Assembly: GCA_023384675.1 (NCBI GenBank)
Contig: JAHDVK010000023.1
Location: forward strand, 1 to 64,000
DNA: 64,000 nt
Reading direction: 5' to 3'
From: Bryobacteraceae bacterium
GTDB taxonomy: Bacteria; Acidobacteriota; Terriglobia; Bryobacterales; Bryobacteraceae
Shown: in pieces, positions 17,343-24,959 of the stretch
Position numbering within the stretch: the stretch's first letter is position 1
Layout of the letters: every line of letters begins with the position of its first letter
The notes under the pieces: model-generated
Database searches by the model: none
Seen by the model: the letters and a program-made list of their open reading frames with translations, nothing else
Told to the model about the DNA's origin: nothing
Translations under genes and position numbers: made by a program

Positions 17343-18665
17343 ATGCCAGGGTTTCTGAAGAGGGCCTGGAACACGGGGCGGCTGGGCGTTTGGGCGCGCA
17401 GGGAGGGGGCAATTGCGTACTGGGACCGGCAGGAACTTGCGCGGGTGCAGGACCGGCGGGTCCGGGCGCTGGTGGCGCACGCCTGGAGGGAGACAGCGTA
17501 CTACCGCGAGTGGCTGAAGGCGGCCGGGGCGGAGCCTGGCGACATCCGGGGGGCTGCGGATTTGGCGAGGCTGCCGGTGATCGACAAAATCGTACTGACC
17601 AGGCGCCCGGAGCGCTTCGAGGCGGAATCGCTGAAGGGTACAGACGGGATCACGCTGCATTCGAGCGGCACATCGGGTTACCGGCGGCATTTGCGCCATG
17701 ATGCGAGGGCGGTGTTGCAGGCGCTGGCGGCGGGGCGGCGGCAGAGGCTGGCGCTGGCCGAGTATGTGGGGCGGGAGTCGGGGTACCGGGAGGCGATCTT
17801 CAACCGGGATGGGTCGGTGGGTGGGCAGTTGCGCGCGTTTATCGAGACGCGGACGTGGGTCCCCAAGGCGGTGGAATTGCGCCGGCGGCTGTTTTCGCCG
17901 GTACTGCCGTTCGCGGAGTTGACGGCGGGCGTGGATGCGTTTCAGCCGGAAGTGATTCGCGGTTATGGGTCGCATCTCGGGGCGTTTTACCAATGGCTGG
18001 CCGAGAGCGGGCGGCAGTTTCACAAGCCGCGGGCGATTGTTTACGGGGCGGACGCGATGCCGCCGGCACAACGGCGGTTGATCGAGCAGGAACTCGGAAT
18101 CCCGGTATTGAGCACCTACCAGGCGGTGGAAGCGTTGCGAATCGGGTTTGAGTGTTCGCAGCGGAAAGGGTTTCACATCTCGGTGGATCAGGTCGTGGTG
18201 CGCGTGCGCGACAAGGGGCCGGGCGAACGCGGCGAGATGGTGTTGACGAATTTGTGGAACTACGCGACGCCGGTGATCAATTATCAGTTGGGGGATCTGG
18301 TGACGCTGAGCGACGGGCTGTGTCCATGCGGGCGGACGCTGCCATTGCTGACGTCGATCGATGGGCGGGCGGATGATCTGGTGGCGCGGCCGGACGGGAC
18401 GCGCGTACACGCGCTGGCGGTGCTGGCGCCGCTGCAGAAGGCGCCGGGAGTGATGCAGGTACAGGTGGAGCAGCGGGCCTTCGACGATTTTCTACTGCGC
18501 GTGATCTGGCGGCAGGGGGAGCCACGCGACGAGGACGAACTGAAGCGGCGGTTCAGGCAGGTGCTCGGCGCCGGGGCAGCGGTGCATGTCGAGGAGGTCC
18601 ACGCGATTGCGACGACGAGCGCGGGCAAGGTGAAGAGCTTGATTTCGCGGCTGGAGCAGCGATGA
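17343..18665 (+). CDS. CapK/PaaK-like adenylate-forming enzyme
   Basis: 440 residues related to phenylacetate-CoA ligase and CapK. The ATP P-loop motif is HSSGTSGYRRH (about residues 102-112), and YQAVEALRIGF and INYQLGD match the later core motifs. A CPCGRTLP zinc-like cluster precedes the C-terminal lid domain. Such enzymes activate a carboxylate as acyl-AMP; CapK relatives occur in surface polysaccharide and natural-product loci. It overlaps the next gene by four bases (ATGA), so the two are translationally coupled. No glycosyltransferases or carrier proteins lie nearby, so the substrate cannot be guessed. Confidence 0.82.
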   Translation: MPGFLKRAWNTGRLGVWARREGAIAYWDRQELARVQDRRVRALVAHAWRETAYYREWLKAAGAEPGDIRGAADLARLPVIDKIVLTRRPERFEAESLKGTDGITLHSSGTSGYRRHLRHDARAVLQALAAGRRQRLALAEYVGRESGYREAIFNRDGSVGGQLRAFIETRTWVPKAVELRRRLFSPVLPFAELTAGVDAFQPEVIRGYGSHLGAFYQWLAESGRQFHKPRAIVYGADAMPPAQRRLIEQELGIPVLSTYQAVEALRIGFECSQRKGFHISVDQVVVRVRDKGPGERGEMVLTNLWNYATPVINYQLGDLVTLSDGLCPCGRTLPLLTSIDGRADDLVARPDGTRVHALAVLAPLQKAPGVMQVQVEQRAFDDFLLRVIWRQGEPRDEDELKRRFRQVLGAGAAVHVEEVHAIATTSAGKVKSLISRLEQR

Positions 18666-19945
18666 TCGGGGAGATCGCAGAGTTCGCGTCGCTGTTGCTG
18701 CACCGCCGGTGGAGCGCCGAACGGACGCGGGCGCACCGGGACGAACGGATCCGGACGCTCGTGGCGCACGCCTACGAGAATGTGCCCTATTACCGTCGGA
18801 TGATGGACGCGCGGGGGTTGAAACCGCAGCAGATCCGTTCGGCGCGGGACCTCGAGGCGCTCCCGGTGACGACGAAACAGGACCTGCGGGCGGCGGGGAC
18901 GGATTGTGTGGACCCGCGCGCAACGGATTTGTACCGGGTGGCGACGTCGGGGAGTTCGGGAGAACCGTTCGAGCAGATCCTGACGCAGGCGGAGTACCGG
19001 CGTCGCCGGTTGCGGGAGTTCCGGTCGCTGATCGGAGTGGGGCTCAAGCCGCTGGACCGGCTGGCCGTGCTGGGTCCGGTGCGGACGAGGCCGCGGCGAC
19101 TGCACCGGTCGCTGGGGCTGTACCGGATCGAAGTGATTCCATTCGACGCCCGGCCCGAGGAGCAGGCGCGCCGGATCGAGCGGGCGTGTCCGGATGTGCT
19201 GTGGATCTACTCGACGGTGCTGAAACAGGTGTTGTCGCACACGGGGGGCCGGCTGAGCGATCTCGCGCGGCCGAGGCTGTTGATCTCGTCGTCGCAGGTG
19301 CTGGACTCGCCGTTCCGGCAGCAGTTGCTCGACGATCTGCCGGGCGCGCGGATCGCGGAGTTGTATGGATCGGCGGAGGCCGGCCGGATCGCGGCGGGAT
19401 GCCGCGAGGATGACGGGTTGCACCTGGAGGACGACGCAGTCCATGTGGAACTGCTGGAGGGGGGGCGGCGGGTGGAGGAGGGCGAGGAGGGAACGACCGT
19501 CATCACCTGCCTGGACCAGTGGGCGATGCCGCTGATCCGGTACGAGCAGGGAGACCGGTGCCGGATGCGGCCAGGGCGGTGCCGATGCGGGCGGTCGTCG
19601 CCGCTGATGGACTCGCCGCTCGGCCGCTGCGCCGACATGATCACGCTGCCGTCGGGGCGGCGGTTGTCGGCACTGGCGTTTGACGCTGTCGTGCGCCAGG
19701 TGCCAGGGCTGGTGCAATACCGGTTCGTGCAGAGGCGGCGGGACCGGTTGGAGGCGCAGTTCTGCTTTCAGACGCCGCCGCCGGCGGGAGTCCTCGAGGA
19801 GATTGCGGGGCGGGTGCGCGAGGTGCTGCGAGAGCAGGTGGAGGTGAGCGTGGGGCTGTTCGGGGTGGAGGAGATCCGGGGGCCCAAGTTCAAATCGGTG
19901 GTCTCGCTGCTGGAGGAACAGGCAACGGGACCCGGCCCTGAGTGA
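18662..19945 (+). CDS. second CapK/PaaK-like adenylate-forming enzyme
   Basis: 427 residues, a paralogue of the preceding protein. It keeps VAHAYENVPYYRRMM near the N-terminus, the P-loop ATSGSSGEP (about residues 97-105), LYGSAEAG, LIRYEQGDR and a CRCGRSSP cluster. The coupled pair could act as a heteromer or on two related acids; both are inference. Downstream, hairpins at 19997-20031 separate it from the convergent hydrolase gene. Confidence 0.82.
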   Translation: MIGEIAEFASLLLHRRWSAERTRAHRDERIRTLVAHAYENVPYYRRMMDARGLKPQQIRSARDLEALPVTTKQDLRAAGTDCVDPRATDLYRVATSGSSGEPFEQILTQAEYRRRRLREFRSLIGVGLKPLDRLAVLGPVRTRPRRLHRSLGLYRIEVIPFDARPEEQARRIERACPDVLWIYSTVLKQVLSHTGGRLSDLARPRLLISSSQVLDSPFRQQLLDDLPGARIAELYGSAEAGRIAAGCREDDGLHLEDDAVHVELLEGGRRVEEGEEGTTVITCLDQWAMPLIRYEQGDRCRMRPGRCRCGRSSPLMDSPLGRCADMITLPSGRRLSALAFDAVVRQVPGLVQYRFVQRRRDRLEAQFCFQTPPPAGVLEEIAGRVREVLREQVEVSVGLFGVEEIRGPKFKSVVSLLEEQATGPGPE

Positions 19946-19996
19946 AAGGGCGGAGCGCTGGGCTTCGCCCTTCTCAAGTTCCAACGCGGCTGTAGG

Positions 19997-20031
19997 GCGG
20001 GCGTCCAGCCCGCGCGGAGCTTCAGCTCCGC
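19997..20031. repeat. two adjacent REP-like hairpins
   Basis: GCGGGC/GCCCGC around GTCCA (19997-20013) directly followed by GCGGAGC/GCTCCGC around TTCA (20014-20031). They lie between convergent genes, a normal place for REP-type sequences. A weak element-end-like GATTGAGTG follows at about 20086. Confidence 0.6.
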
Positions 20032-20153
20032 CTATGCGAACGAGCGCGGAGGGCTTGCCTGAACTGCCTCCTCGCCACACAAAGCGATTGAGTGCCCGTT
20101 CCCAAAACCTGGATCTCGGGCCGGGGGGCGGCCCATCCTGACCATCGGCGAGG

Positions 20154-21491
20154 TTAGGTCATCGCCAGGAGCGAGGCGAACGCCCAGGTGATGTGTTTGT
20201 TGCGGACGTCGCCGTGGTCCTTGATGAGGTTCGCCCCATTTTCGGCACGGCTCCCGTCGAGGTTATAGAGTTTGCCGGGGGCGAAGGAGTAGGGCTCACT
20301 CGCGAGTTTGAGGTCCAGCCCGACGGTTTCCGGGGTATCCAGAACGCCGTTGCGCCCTACACCGCCGAAACGGCTGTTTTCATCGCCGATAGCCTTCGAG
20401 TTATTCAGGCTGAGCGCGGCCATGCTGGTGTAGGCGAAGCCGACGACCGAGTCGTGCCGGGAATGCGTGGCGAGAATTGGCTGCTTGACCACCTGTTTTT
20501 CGATGATATCGCGGAAAAAGCCACGCTTGCGGCTGCCTTTTCCGGGGCTTAATCCGAAATGGGAATAAGCTGCCTGTAGAAGCAGCATCGACTCGACTTC
20601 GACTTTCGGGTTCGCGAGGAGGCCCTTGGCACAGGCGGTGACGGCGCGCCCGCCAAGGCTGTGGCCGACGAGATGGATGCGCAGCGCGGGCCGGGCCTTT
20701 TTGGCGTCGCGAACGATTCGGGTGAGGCCGGCTTCTCCGATGGTGCCGCAGCGTTCGAACATGGGCAGGAACGTCGTGAGATTGACAAATTTCGGGACAA
20801 ATCCGAAGACTTTTCCAAAAATGGATTGAGCGCTTCCGCCGCCGCCGCCCGCGCGAGGGTCGAGAGTCGGAATTCCGACTCTGCGCGCGCCGCCGGTTGG
20901 GGCAGAGATGGGCGTCTGGTCGCCGAAGGCGAAGGCGCGCACGAGCGTAGAGGGCTTCCCCTTTTCAAGCGCGGTGGAGAACTCGGACGTGAGCCCGCCG
21001 CCGATTTCAGAGGCGAGATCGAGCAGGGCCTGGGCCATGGCCAACTGAGCCTTTTCGTTCCCCTTCTCAGCCTGGGGGAGTTGGGCGAGCATCGCGTCGA
21101 TGTGGGTCTGCTGGGCCTTTGGGAGTTCCTTTTTGAGGTCCTTCAGGCGCTTGGCGTTTTCACTGGCGCCGCCCGCGGACAGAGCGCCGCCGCTACCGCG
21201 CTTTTCACTAAAGACCATGGACGGCCAGAGGGCGCCGGCGACCGCGAACTTGCGGGAACCGAGGGCGCCGCGCAGCGTGGCGTGTTTGAGTTGGGGACCC
21301 AGGTTGCCGAGGAACTCAGAGTAGAGGTTGGTGGCGTCGGCGGCATCGTTGCGGAAGCCGTGGCACATGACGATGAGGTCGGTGACCGGTTCCTCGCCGA
21401 TGTACTGTACGAGGCCGGGCAGACCGCCGGTGACCTTGCCTTTGCGGTCGAAAGTGACCGCCTGATAGGGAAAATTCTGAAGAGTTTCCAT
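20154..21491 (-). CDS. serine hydrolase (alpha/beta fold), partner of subtilase
   Basis: About 445 residues. The nucleophile elbow is GHSLGG in the second half, preceded by the early strand LIVMCHGFRN. This fits a lipase/esterase-like alpha/beta hydrolase with a long Ala/Glu/Lys-rich insertion before the nucleophile. No signal peptide or membrane segment is seen. AAGGAGATATT precedes the ATG at 21491, so I prefer that over the ATG at 21506. It begins 19 bases after the stop of the S8 peptidase gene, so the two form an operon. The substrate is unknown, and I do not recognise the pair from a described system. Confidence 0.75.
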   Translation of the reverse strand: METLQNFPYQAVTFDRKGKVTGGLPGLVQYIGEEPVTDLIVMCHGFRNDAADATNLYSEFLGNLGPQLKHATLRGALGSRKFAVAGALWPSMVFSEKRGSGGALSAGGASENAKRLKDLKKELPKAQQTHIDAMLAQLPQAEKGNEKAQLAMAQALLDLASEIGGGLTSEFSTALEKGKPSTLVRAFAFGDQTPISAPTGGARRVGIPTLDPRAGGGGGSAQSIFGKVFGFVPKFVNLTTFLPMFERCGTIGEAGLTRIVRDAKKARPALRIHLVGHSLGGRAVTACAKGLLANPKVEVESMLLLQAAYSHFGLSPGKGSRKRGFFRDIIEKQVVKQPILATHSRHDSVVGFAYTSMAALSLNNSKAIGDENSRFGGVGRNGVLDTPETVGLDLKLASEPYSFAPGKLYNLDGSRAENGANLIKDHGDVRNKHITWAFASLLAMT

Positions 21492-21510
21492 CAATATCTC
21501 CTTCATTCGA

Positions 21511-23064
21511 TCAAACTGCCTGCAGCACTTTCATCAGGTCCAATAGGCCGCGGCCCTGATAGGCGCGTTCTCTTTTTAAGTCGATCGTATTATCGAGAAA
21601 AAGACGTTTGACTTTCTCAGGTTGACCGATGAATTCGCGGCGGACGGAAAGAAAGGCCGCAATCGCGCCGGAGACGTGGGGGGCGGCCATGCTGGTGCCG
21701 CTCTGTTCGAGGTAATCCACCTGTTTTTTGGGCTTGAGCTGCCCTTCAATCGCGCTTTTGAATCCGCCGGCGGCACAGGAGATGATGCGTTCGCCCGGGG
21801 CGACGAGGTCCGGTTTGAGGCGGCCGTCGCCAGTGGGTCCGCGGGATGAGAAGTACGAGACGCCGTACGTGTGCGGGCGCTCGCGGTGCGTCGATCCCAC
21901 GGTGATGGCAAGCTCGGAATTGCCGGGGTCGCTGATGCTGGCGTCACGGTAGCCGAGTTCATTGGCGCCTTCGGCCGTGAGGCTGACGGCGGAAAAGCCG
22001 GAGTTGCCGGCCGCGACGACAACCACGACGCCGGAGCGAACGAGGCGGTCCACCTCGACACAGATGGGGCTGTGGCCGCAGGCGAACCAGCGGGGGTTGA
22101 AGTCGTAACCGAGGCTCATATTGACGCCGTGGATCGCCGCGCCGGGCAGCGGGAGGCGGCGGCCGTGATCGTTGATCGTCTGGATATGGTCCAGGGCGCG
22201 AAGGACGGAACTGACGCGGCCGGCGCCGCTGGAATCGAGCACCTTGAGGCTGACAAGGTTGGTCTTGGGAGCGATGCCGGCGATGTAGCCAAGCTGATAC
22301 AGTTGGACCTCGGCCGTGACGTCGCCATCGTCACCGACTCCGGTCATGGCCTCCTGGGCGGCGATTGGCTTGCGCCTGGCGCCTTCACTCTCCAGGCAGC
22401 CGGCGATAATGCCCGCGACGTGGGTCCCGTGTCCGAAGTCATCACGAAATGGGTCCTTTTCGCCGGTGAAATCCTTTGACCAGCGGGCGGAAACAACATT
22501 ACCGTATTTCGTAAAATGTCTATGCTTTTTGTCAATGCCGGAATCGAGGACGGCCCAGACGATGCCGTCGCCCATGGCGTTGAAGGAGCGCTGGGCGGCC
22601 TCGGCTTTGATGGTGGCGGCGGAAGTGGTGAGGCAGGGGTGGACCACCTCATCCTTCCAGACGCGGTAGATGGGACCCGCCCGGCCGGGGCCAAGATTGT
22701 CGAGCCACTTCCTGTAATCGGCGGCGAGGGCGAGAATCTGGCCGCCGCCCATCGTGACGAAAGCATAGTGGCCACCGCAGAAATCCAGGTTCTTGGGCGG
22801 GGGCGTAAGCTGGCGAAGTGTCGCCTCCACTTGAAGCCGGGCATCCGCGACGGTTTCGTTCAATGCAATGATGATGTCGAAATCACTCTCGGGCTTATTC
22901 CGGATGTCGCTGATCAGCGGCTCGGTGATGAGGCCGCGAAGCATGTCCTTGTGGAGTTGTTCGCGGGTGTACCGGTCTGATGGCTCGCGCTTTCCCGCGG
23001 CTGGCTTTTCGGGCTTGGGCGTGGCTCCTTGCTTCCCTTTTTTCCCCACTGGCTTTTCAGGCAT
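21511..23064 (-). CDS. S8 subtilisin-like serine peptidase, apparently cytoplasmic
   Basis: 517 residues. The catalytic triad is complete: D174 (AVLDSGI), H212 (GHGTHVAG), S458 (GTSMAAPH), with oxyanion N354 (AAGNSG). There is no signal peptide. The N-terminus is Lys/Pro-rich and followed by about 100 residues (SDFDIIIALNE, AFVTMGGGQILALA) in the position of an I9-like propeptide. An intracellular subtilase coupled to a hydrolase is less usual than a secreted one. It could be a regulated processing protease or part of a conflict-type module, by inference only. The ATG at 23064 is the first plausible start. Confidence 0.85.
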   Translation of the reverse strand: MPEKPVGKKGKQGATPKPEKPAAGKREPSDRYTREQLHKDMLRGLITEPLISDIRNKPESDFDIIIALNETVADARLQVEATLRQLTPPPKNLDFCGGHYAFVTMGGGQILALAADYRKWLDNLGPGRAGPIYRVWKDEVVHPCLTTSAATIKAEAAQRSFNAMGDGIVWAVLDSGIDKKHRHFTKYGNVVSARWSKDFTGEKDPFRDDFGHGTHVAGIIAGCLESEGARRKPIAAQEAMTGVGDDGDVTAEVQLYQLGYIAGIAPKTNLVSLKVLDSSGAGRVSSVLRALDHIQTINDHGRRLPLPGAAIHGVNMSLGYDFNPRWFACGHSPICVEVDRLVRSGVVVVVAAGNSGFSAVSLTAEGANELGYRDASISDPGNSELAITVGSTHRERPHTYGVSYFSSRGPTGDGRLKPDLVAPGERIISCAAGGFKSAIEGQLKPKKQVDYLEQSGTSMAAPHVSGAIAAFLSVRREFIGQPEKVKRLFLDNTIDLKRERAYQGRGLLDLMKVLQAV

Positions 23065-23353
23065 GGGCGTCGCTCCTCAATGCACGGCTCTGACTGCTCA
23101 GGGCATCTTTGCACAGGCGCGAGCACGAAGTCCAGCCCAATCTCGGGATTGGATCAACCGCGGGGCGGCAATTGGACAGGATATTCGGGTGAATCGGTGC
23201 GGCAGGTGGTGAGATAGTCCTCGATTTTGCGGACGACAGCCGCATTCTGAGGCTCCGCACGAGTTCTTGCAGGCGGGAGATCCGTGTCCGGAGGCGGGCT
23301 GTGGCGGCAAGGTCTTCGCCGCCCAAGTTCCGGAAGCTGCCGGCGGGGGTTTC

Positions 23354-23533
23354 GGGGACTCAATCACTTTACCTCGAAGCTGCATGCCTCCGGGCAACCG
23401 CCAGCACCCGAACCAAACGCCAACCGAGTTCTTTCAATCCAACAGGATGAATCGCTCGCCACGACGTTCAACGGGTTGATCGCCGAACACTCAGCCCCGC
23501 TCCAGGGATGTAGTTTGGCGATTGAGTGTCCCC
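23354..23533 (-). mobile_element. MITE-like element, copy 4 (inverted)
   Basis: 180 bases. On the plus strand it begins GGGGACTCAATCACTTTACC and ends GATTGAGTGTCCCC, so it is in the opposite orientation to the other copies. Its internal TTCTTTCAATCCAACAGGATG matches their reverse complement. It is more diverged than copies 1 and 2. Confidence 0.6.
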
Positions 23534-23540
23534 GAAATCG

Positions 23541-23567
23541 AAATGCCATTCAGCGCGGGAACTACCG
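23541..23567 (+). pseudogene. tiny RAYT fragment
   Basis: The sequence ATTCAGCGCGGGAACTACCG corresponds to the transposase motif (H)IQRGNYR. The same words occur in the RAYT remnant at 4.69 kb (CCAGCGCGGGAACTACCG). It sits exactly between two MITE-like copies. Confidence 0.45.
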
Positions 23568-23573
23568 GGTTGC

Positions 23574-23769
23574 GGGGACAGCACACTCAATCTCCAAGCT
23601 GCTTTCGGCGGGCGGGATTCAGTGGCAGGCGATCAACCCGCAGACCTTTGTGGCAAGCGACTCATCCGGTTGGATTGAAAGAACCGGGCGGGCGAATGGC
23701 CCCTTTCGGTTCGGGTGCTCGCGGTTACTGGGGGCTTTGAGATTCAATGTAAGGTAATTGAGTGTCCCC
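23574..23769 (+). mobile_element. MITE-like element, copy 5
   Basis: 196 bases. The left end is GGGGACAGCACACTCAATC as in copy 1; the right end AATTGAGTGTCCCC is slightly changed. It ends nine bases before the ATG of the downstream alpha/beta hydrolase, so the element supplies that gene's upstream region. Confidence 0.6.
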
Positions 23770-23778
23770 GGAATCCAA

Positions 23779-24672
23779 ATGACCGTGCCAATCCATCAAA
23801 CAAACGCTTCCGGGCGGCGTTCAGCATTGCTGAAGTCAGCTTGCCTTTTCCTGACGTTCGTGATGACTGCCGTGCCGGCGCAGCAGAAGCCAACGACGCG
23901 CTACGCGCCAGTCAATGGAGTCAACATGTATTACGAAGTTCACGGCAGCGGCGATCCCGTGGTGCTGCTCCACGGCGCGTTCATGACCATCACCAACAAC
24001 TGGACCGGGTGGATCGAAGAGTTGTCCAAGACGCGGAAAGTGATTGCCGTCGAAATGCAGGGCCATGGGCGCACGGCGGACATCCCACGCGACCTCACCT
24101 ACGAAAACCTCGCCGGCGATGTGGCGGCGCTGCTCGATCACCTGAAAATCCCGCGCGCGGACCTCATCAGTTACAGCATGGGCGGGACCGTGGCGATGCA
24201 ATGTGCGATCCGCTATCCGGACAAAGTCCGAAAGGTGGTCGTCATTTCGTCCAGGTTCCGCCACGACGGCTTTGTGAAGGAAGGGCTCGACGCGATCGCG
24301 AAACTCAGCGCGGACGTCTTCAAGGGTTCGCCCCTTGAAGACGAGTACAAGAAGCTGAGCCCGACGCCAGACCAGTTTCCGAACTTCGTCAAGCGCGTGG
24401 TCGCGATGGCTTCGAAACCGTTCGACTTCGGCGACGGCAAGCTCAAGGCGACCGAAGCTTCGATGTTCTTCATCCACGGCGACGCGGATGGGGTGCGGCT
24501 TGCGCACGTCGCGGAGATGTATCGCCTGAAGGGTGGCGAGATCCACGGCGACATGGCGCCGCGCTCCGCATCGCGATTGGCCATTTTGCCCGACACCACT
24601 CACGTGACATTGATGCAGCGCATACGCATCATCGTGCCGATGGTGAACGACTTTCTCGACGCCAAACCCTAG
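23779..24672 (+). CDS. exported alpha/beta hydrolase
   Basis: 297 residues. A signal peptide ([20 protein letters not shown]) precedes a standard alpha/beta hydrolase domain. The oxyanion strand is VVLLHGAF, the nucleophile elbow is SYSMGG, the acidic region is [10 protein letters not shown] and the His near the end is in LPDTTHVTL. Related proteins are often annotated as esterases or epoxide-hydrolase-like, but the substrate is unknown. The ATG at 23779 is chosen because upstream sequence is MITE-like element copy 5. An in-frame TTG at 23758 lies inside the element. No partner genes are adjacent. Confidence 0.82.
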   Translation: MTVPIHQTNASGRRSALLKSACLFLTFVMTAVPAQQKPTTRYAPVNGVNMYYEVHGSGDPVVLLHGAFMTITNNWTGWIEELSKTRKVIAVEMQGHGRTADIPRDLTYENLAGDVAALLDHLKIPRADLISYSMGGTVAMQCAIRYPDKVRKVVVISSRFRHDGFVKEGLDAIAKLSADVFKGSPLEDEYKKLSPTPDQFPNFVKRVVAMASKPFDFGDGKLKATEASMFFIHGDADGVRLAHVAEMYRLKGGEIHGDMAPRSASRLAILPDTTHVTLMQRIRIIVPMVNDFLDAKP

Positions 24673-24696
24673 CCGTGCTCCCAATCTGCAATCTCC

Positions 24697-24755
24697 GGGC
24701 GATCAGGTGACTGGGCGATCAGGGGATCAGGGGATCAGGTGACTGGACCCCAATT
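24697..24755. repeat. short direct repeats GATCAGG(G/T)
   Basis: GATCAGG recurs four times within 50 bases, partly as a tandem GATCAGGGGATCAGGGGATC run and twice within GATCAGGTGACTGG. It lies in the 287-base gap before the oxidoreductase operon and is followed by a decayed CCTCGCCC/GGACGAGG hairpin near 24826-24845. No gene is in the gap. Confidence 0.5.
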
Positions 24756-24895
24756 GACCTAATCGCCGGCCTCAGCAAGCCCCACCGAGCCTCGCGCTGA
24801 CCCGCCAGCTAGCAGCGCCTCGACCTCGCCCTCACGGACGAGGCTCCTTTCGCCAGCAACTCCTCAACCCTTCGAGCGCCTGGGATCTGCCCCCC

Positions 24896-24949
24896 TTGCT
24901 CCCCCTCTTCCCCCTGACCTACAATAAGGGCACTAAATCCGTAAGGAGG
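24896..24949 (+). promoter_or_regulatory. promoter and RBS of the 2-oxoacid oxidoreductase operon
   Basis: TTGCTC (24896-24901) and TACAAT (24920-24925) are separated by 18 bases, fitting a housekeeping sigma-70-type promoter. AAGGAGG at 24943-24949 stands 10 bases before the ATG at 24960, a strong ribosome binding site. Confidence 0.5.
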
Positions 24950-24959
24950 CCGGCCAGGG

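Larger units (their letters stand above)
23065..23778. other. gene-free repeat region
   Basis: No gene is supported. The first 290 bases, upstream of the S8 gene, have no visible feature beyond its presumed promoter. The rest is an inverted pair of MITE-like elements separated by a RAYT fragment. Confidence 0.55.

Noticed and set aside
18284-20080. 598-residue open frame on the minus strand
   Set aside because: Antisense to the two CapK-like genes; Arg/Pro/His-rich composition typical of a shadow frame.
23057-23326. 89-residue minus-strand frame upstream of the S8 gene
   Set aside because: No ribosome site, no family, and it overlaps the S8 start in another frame.
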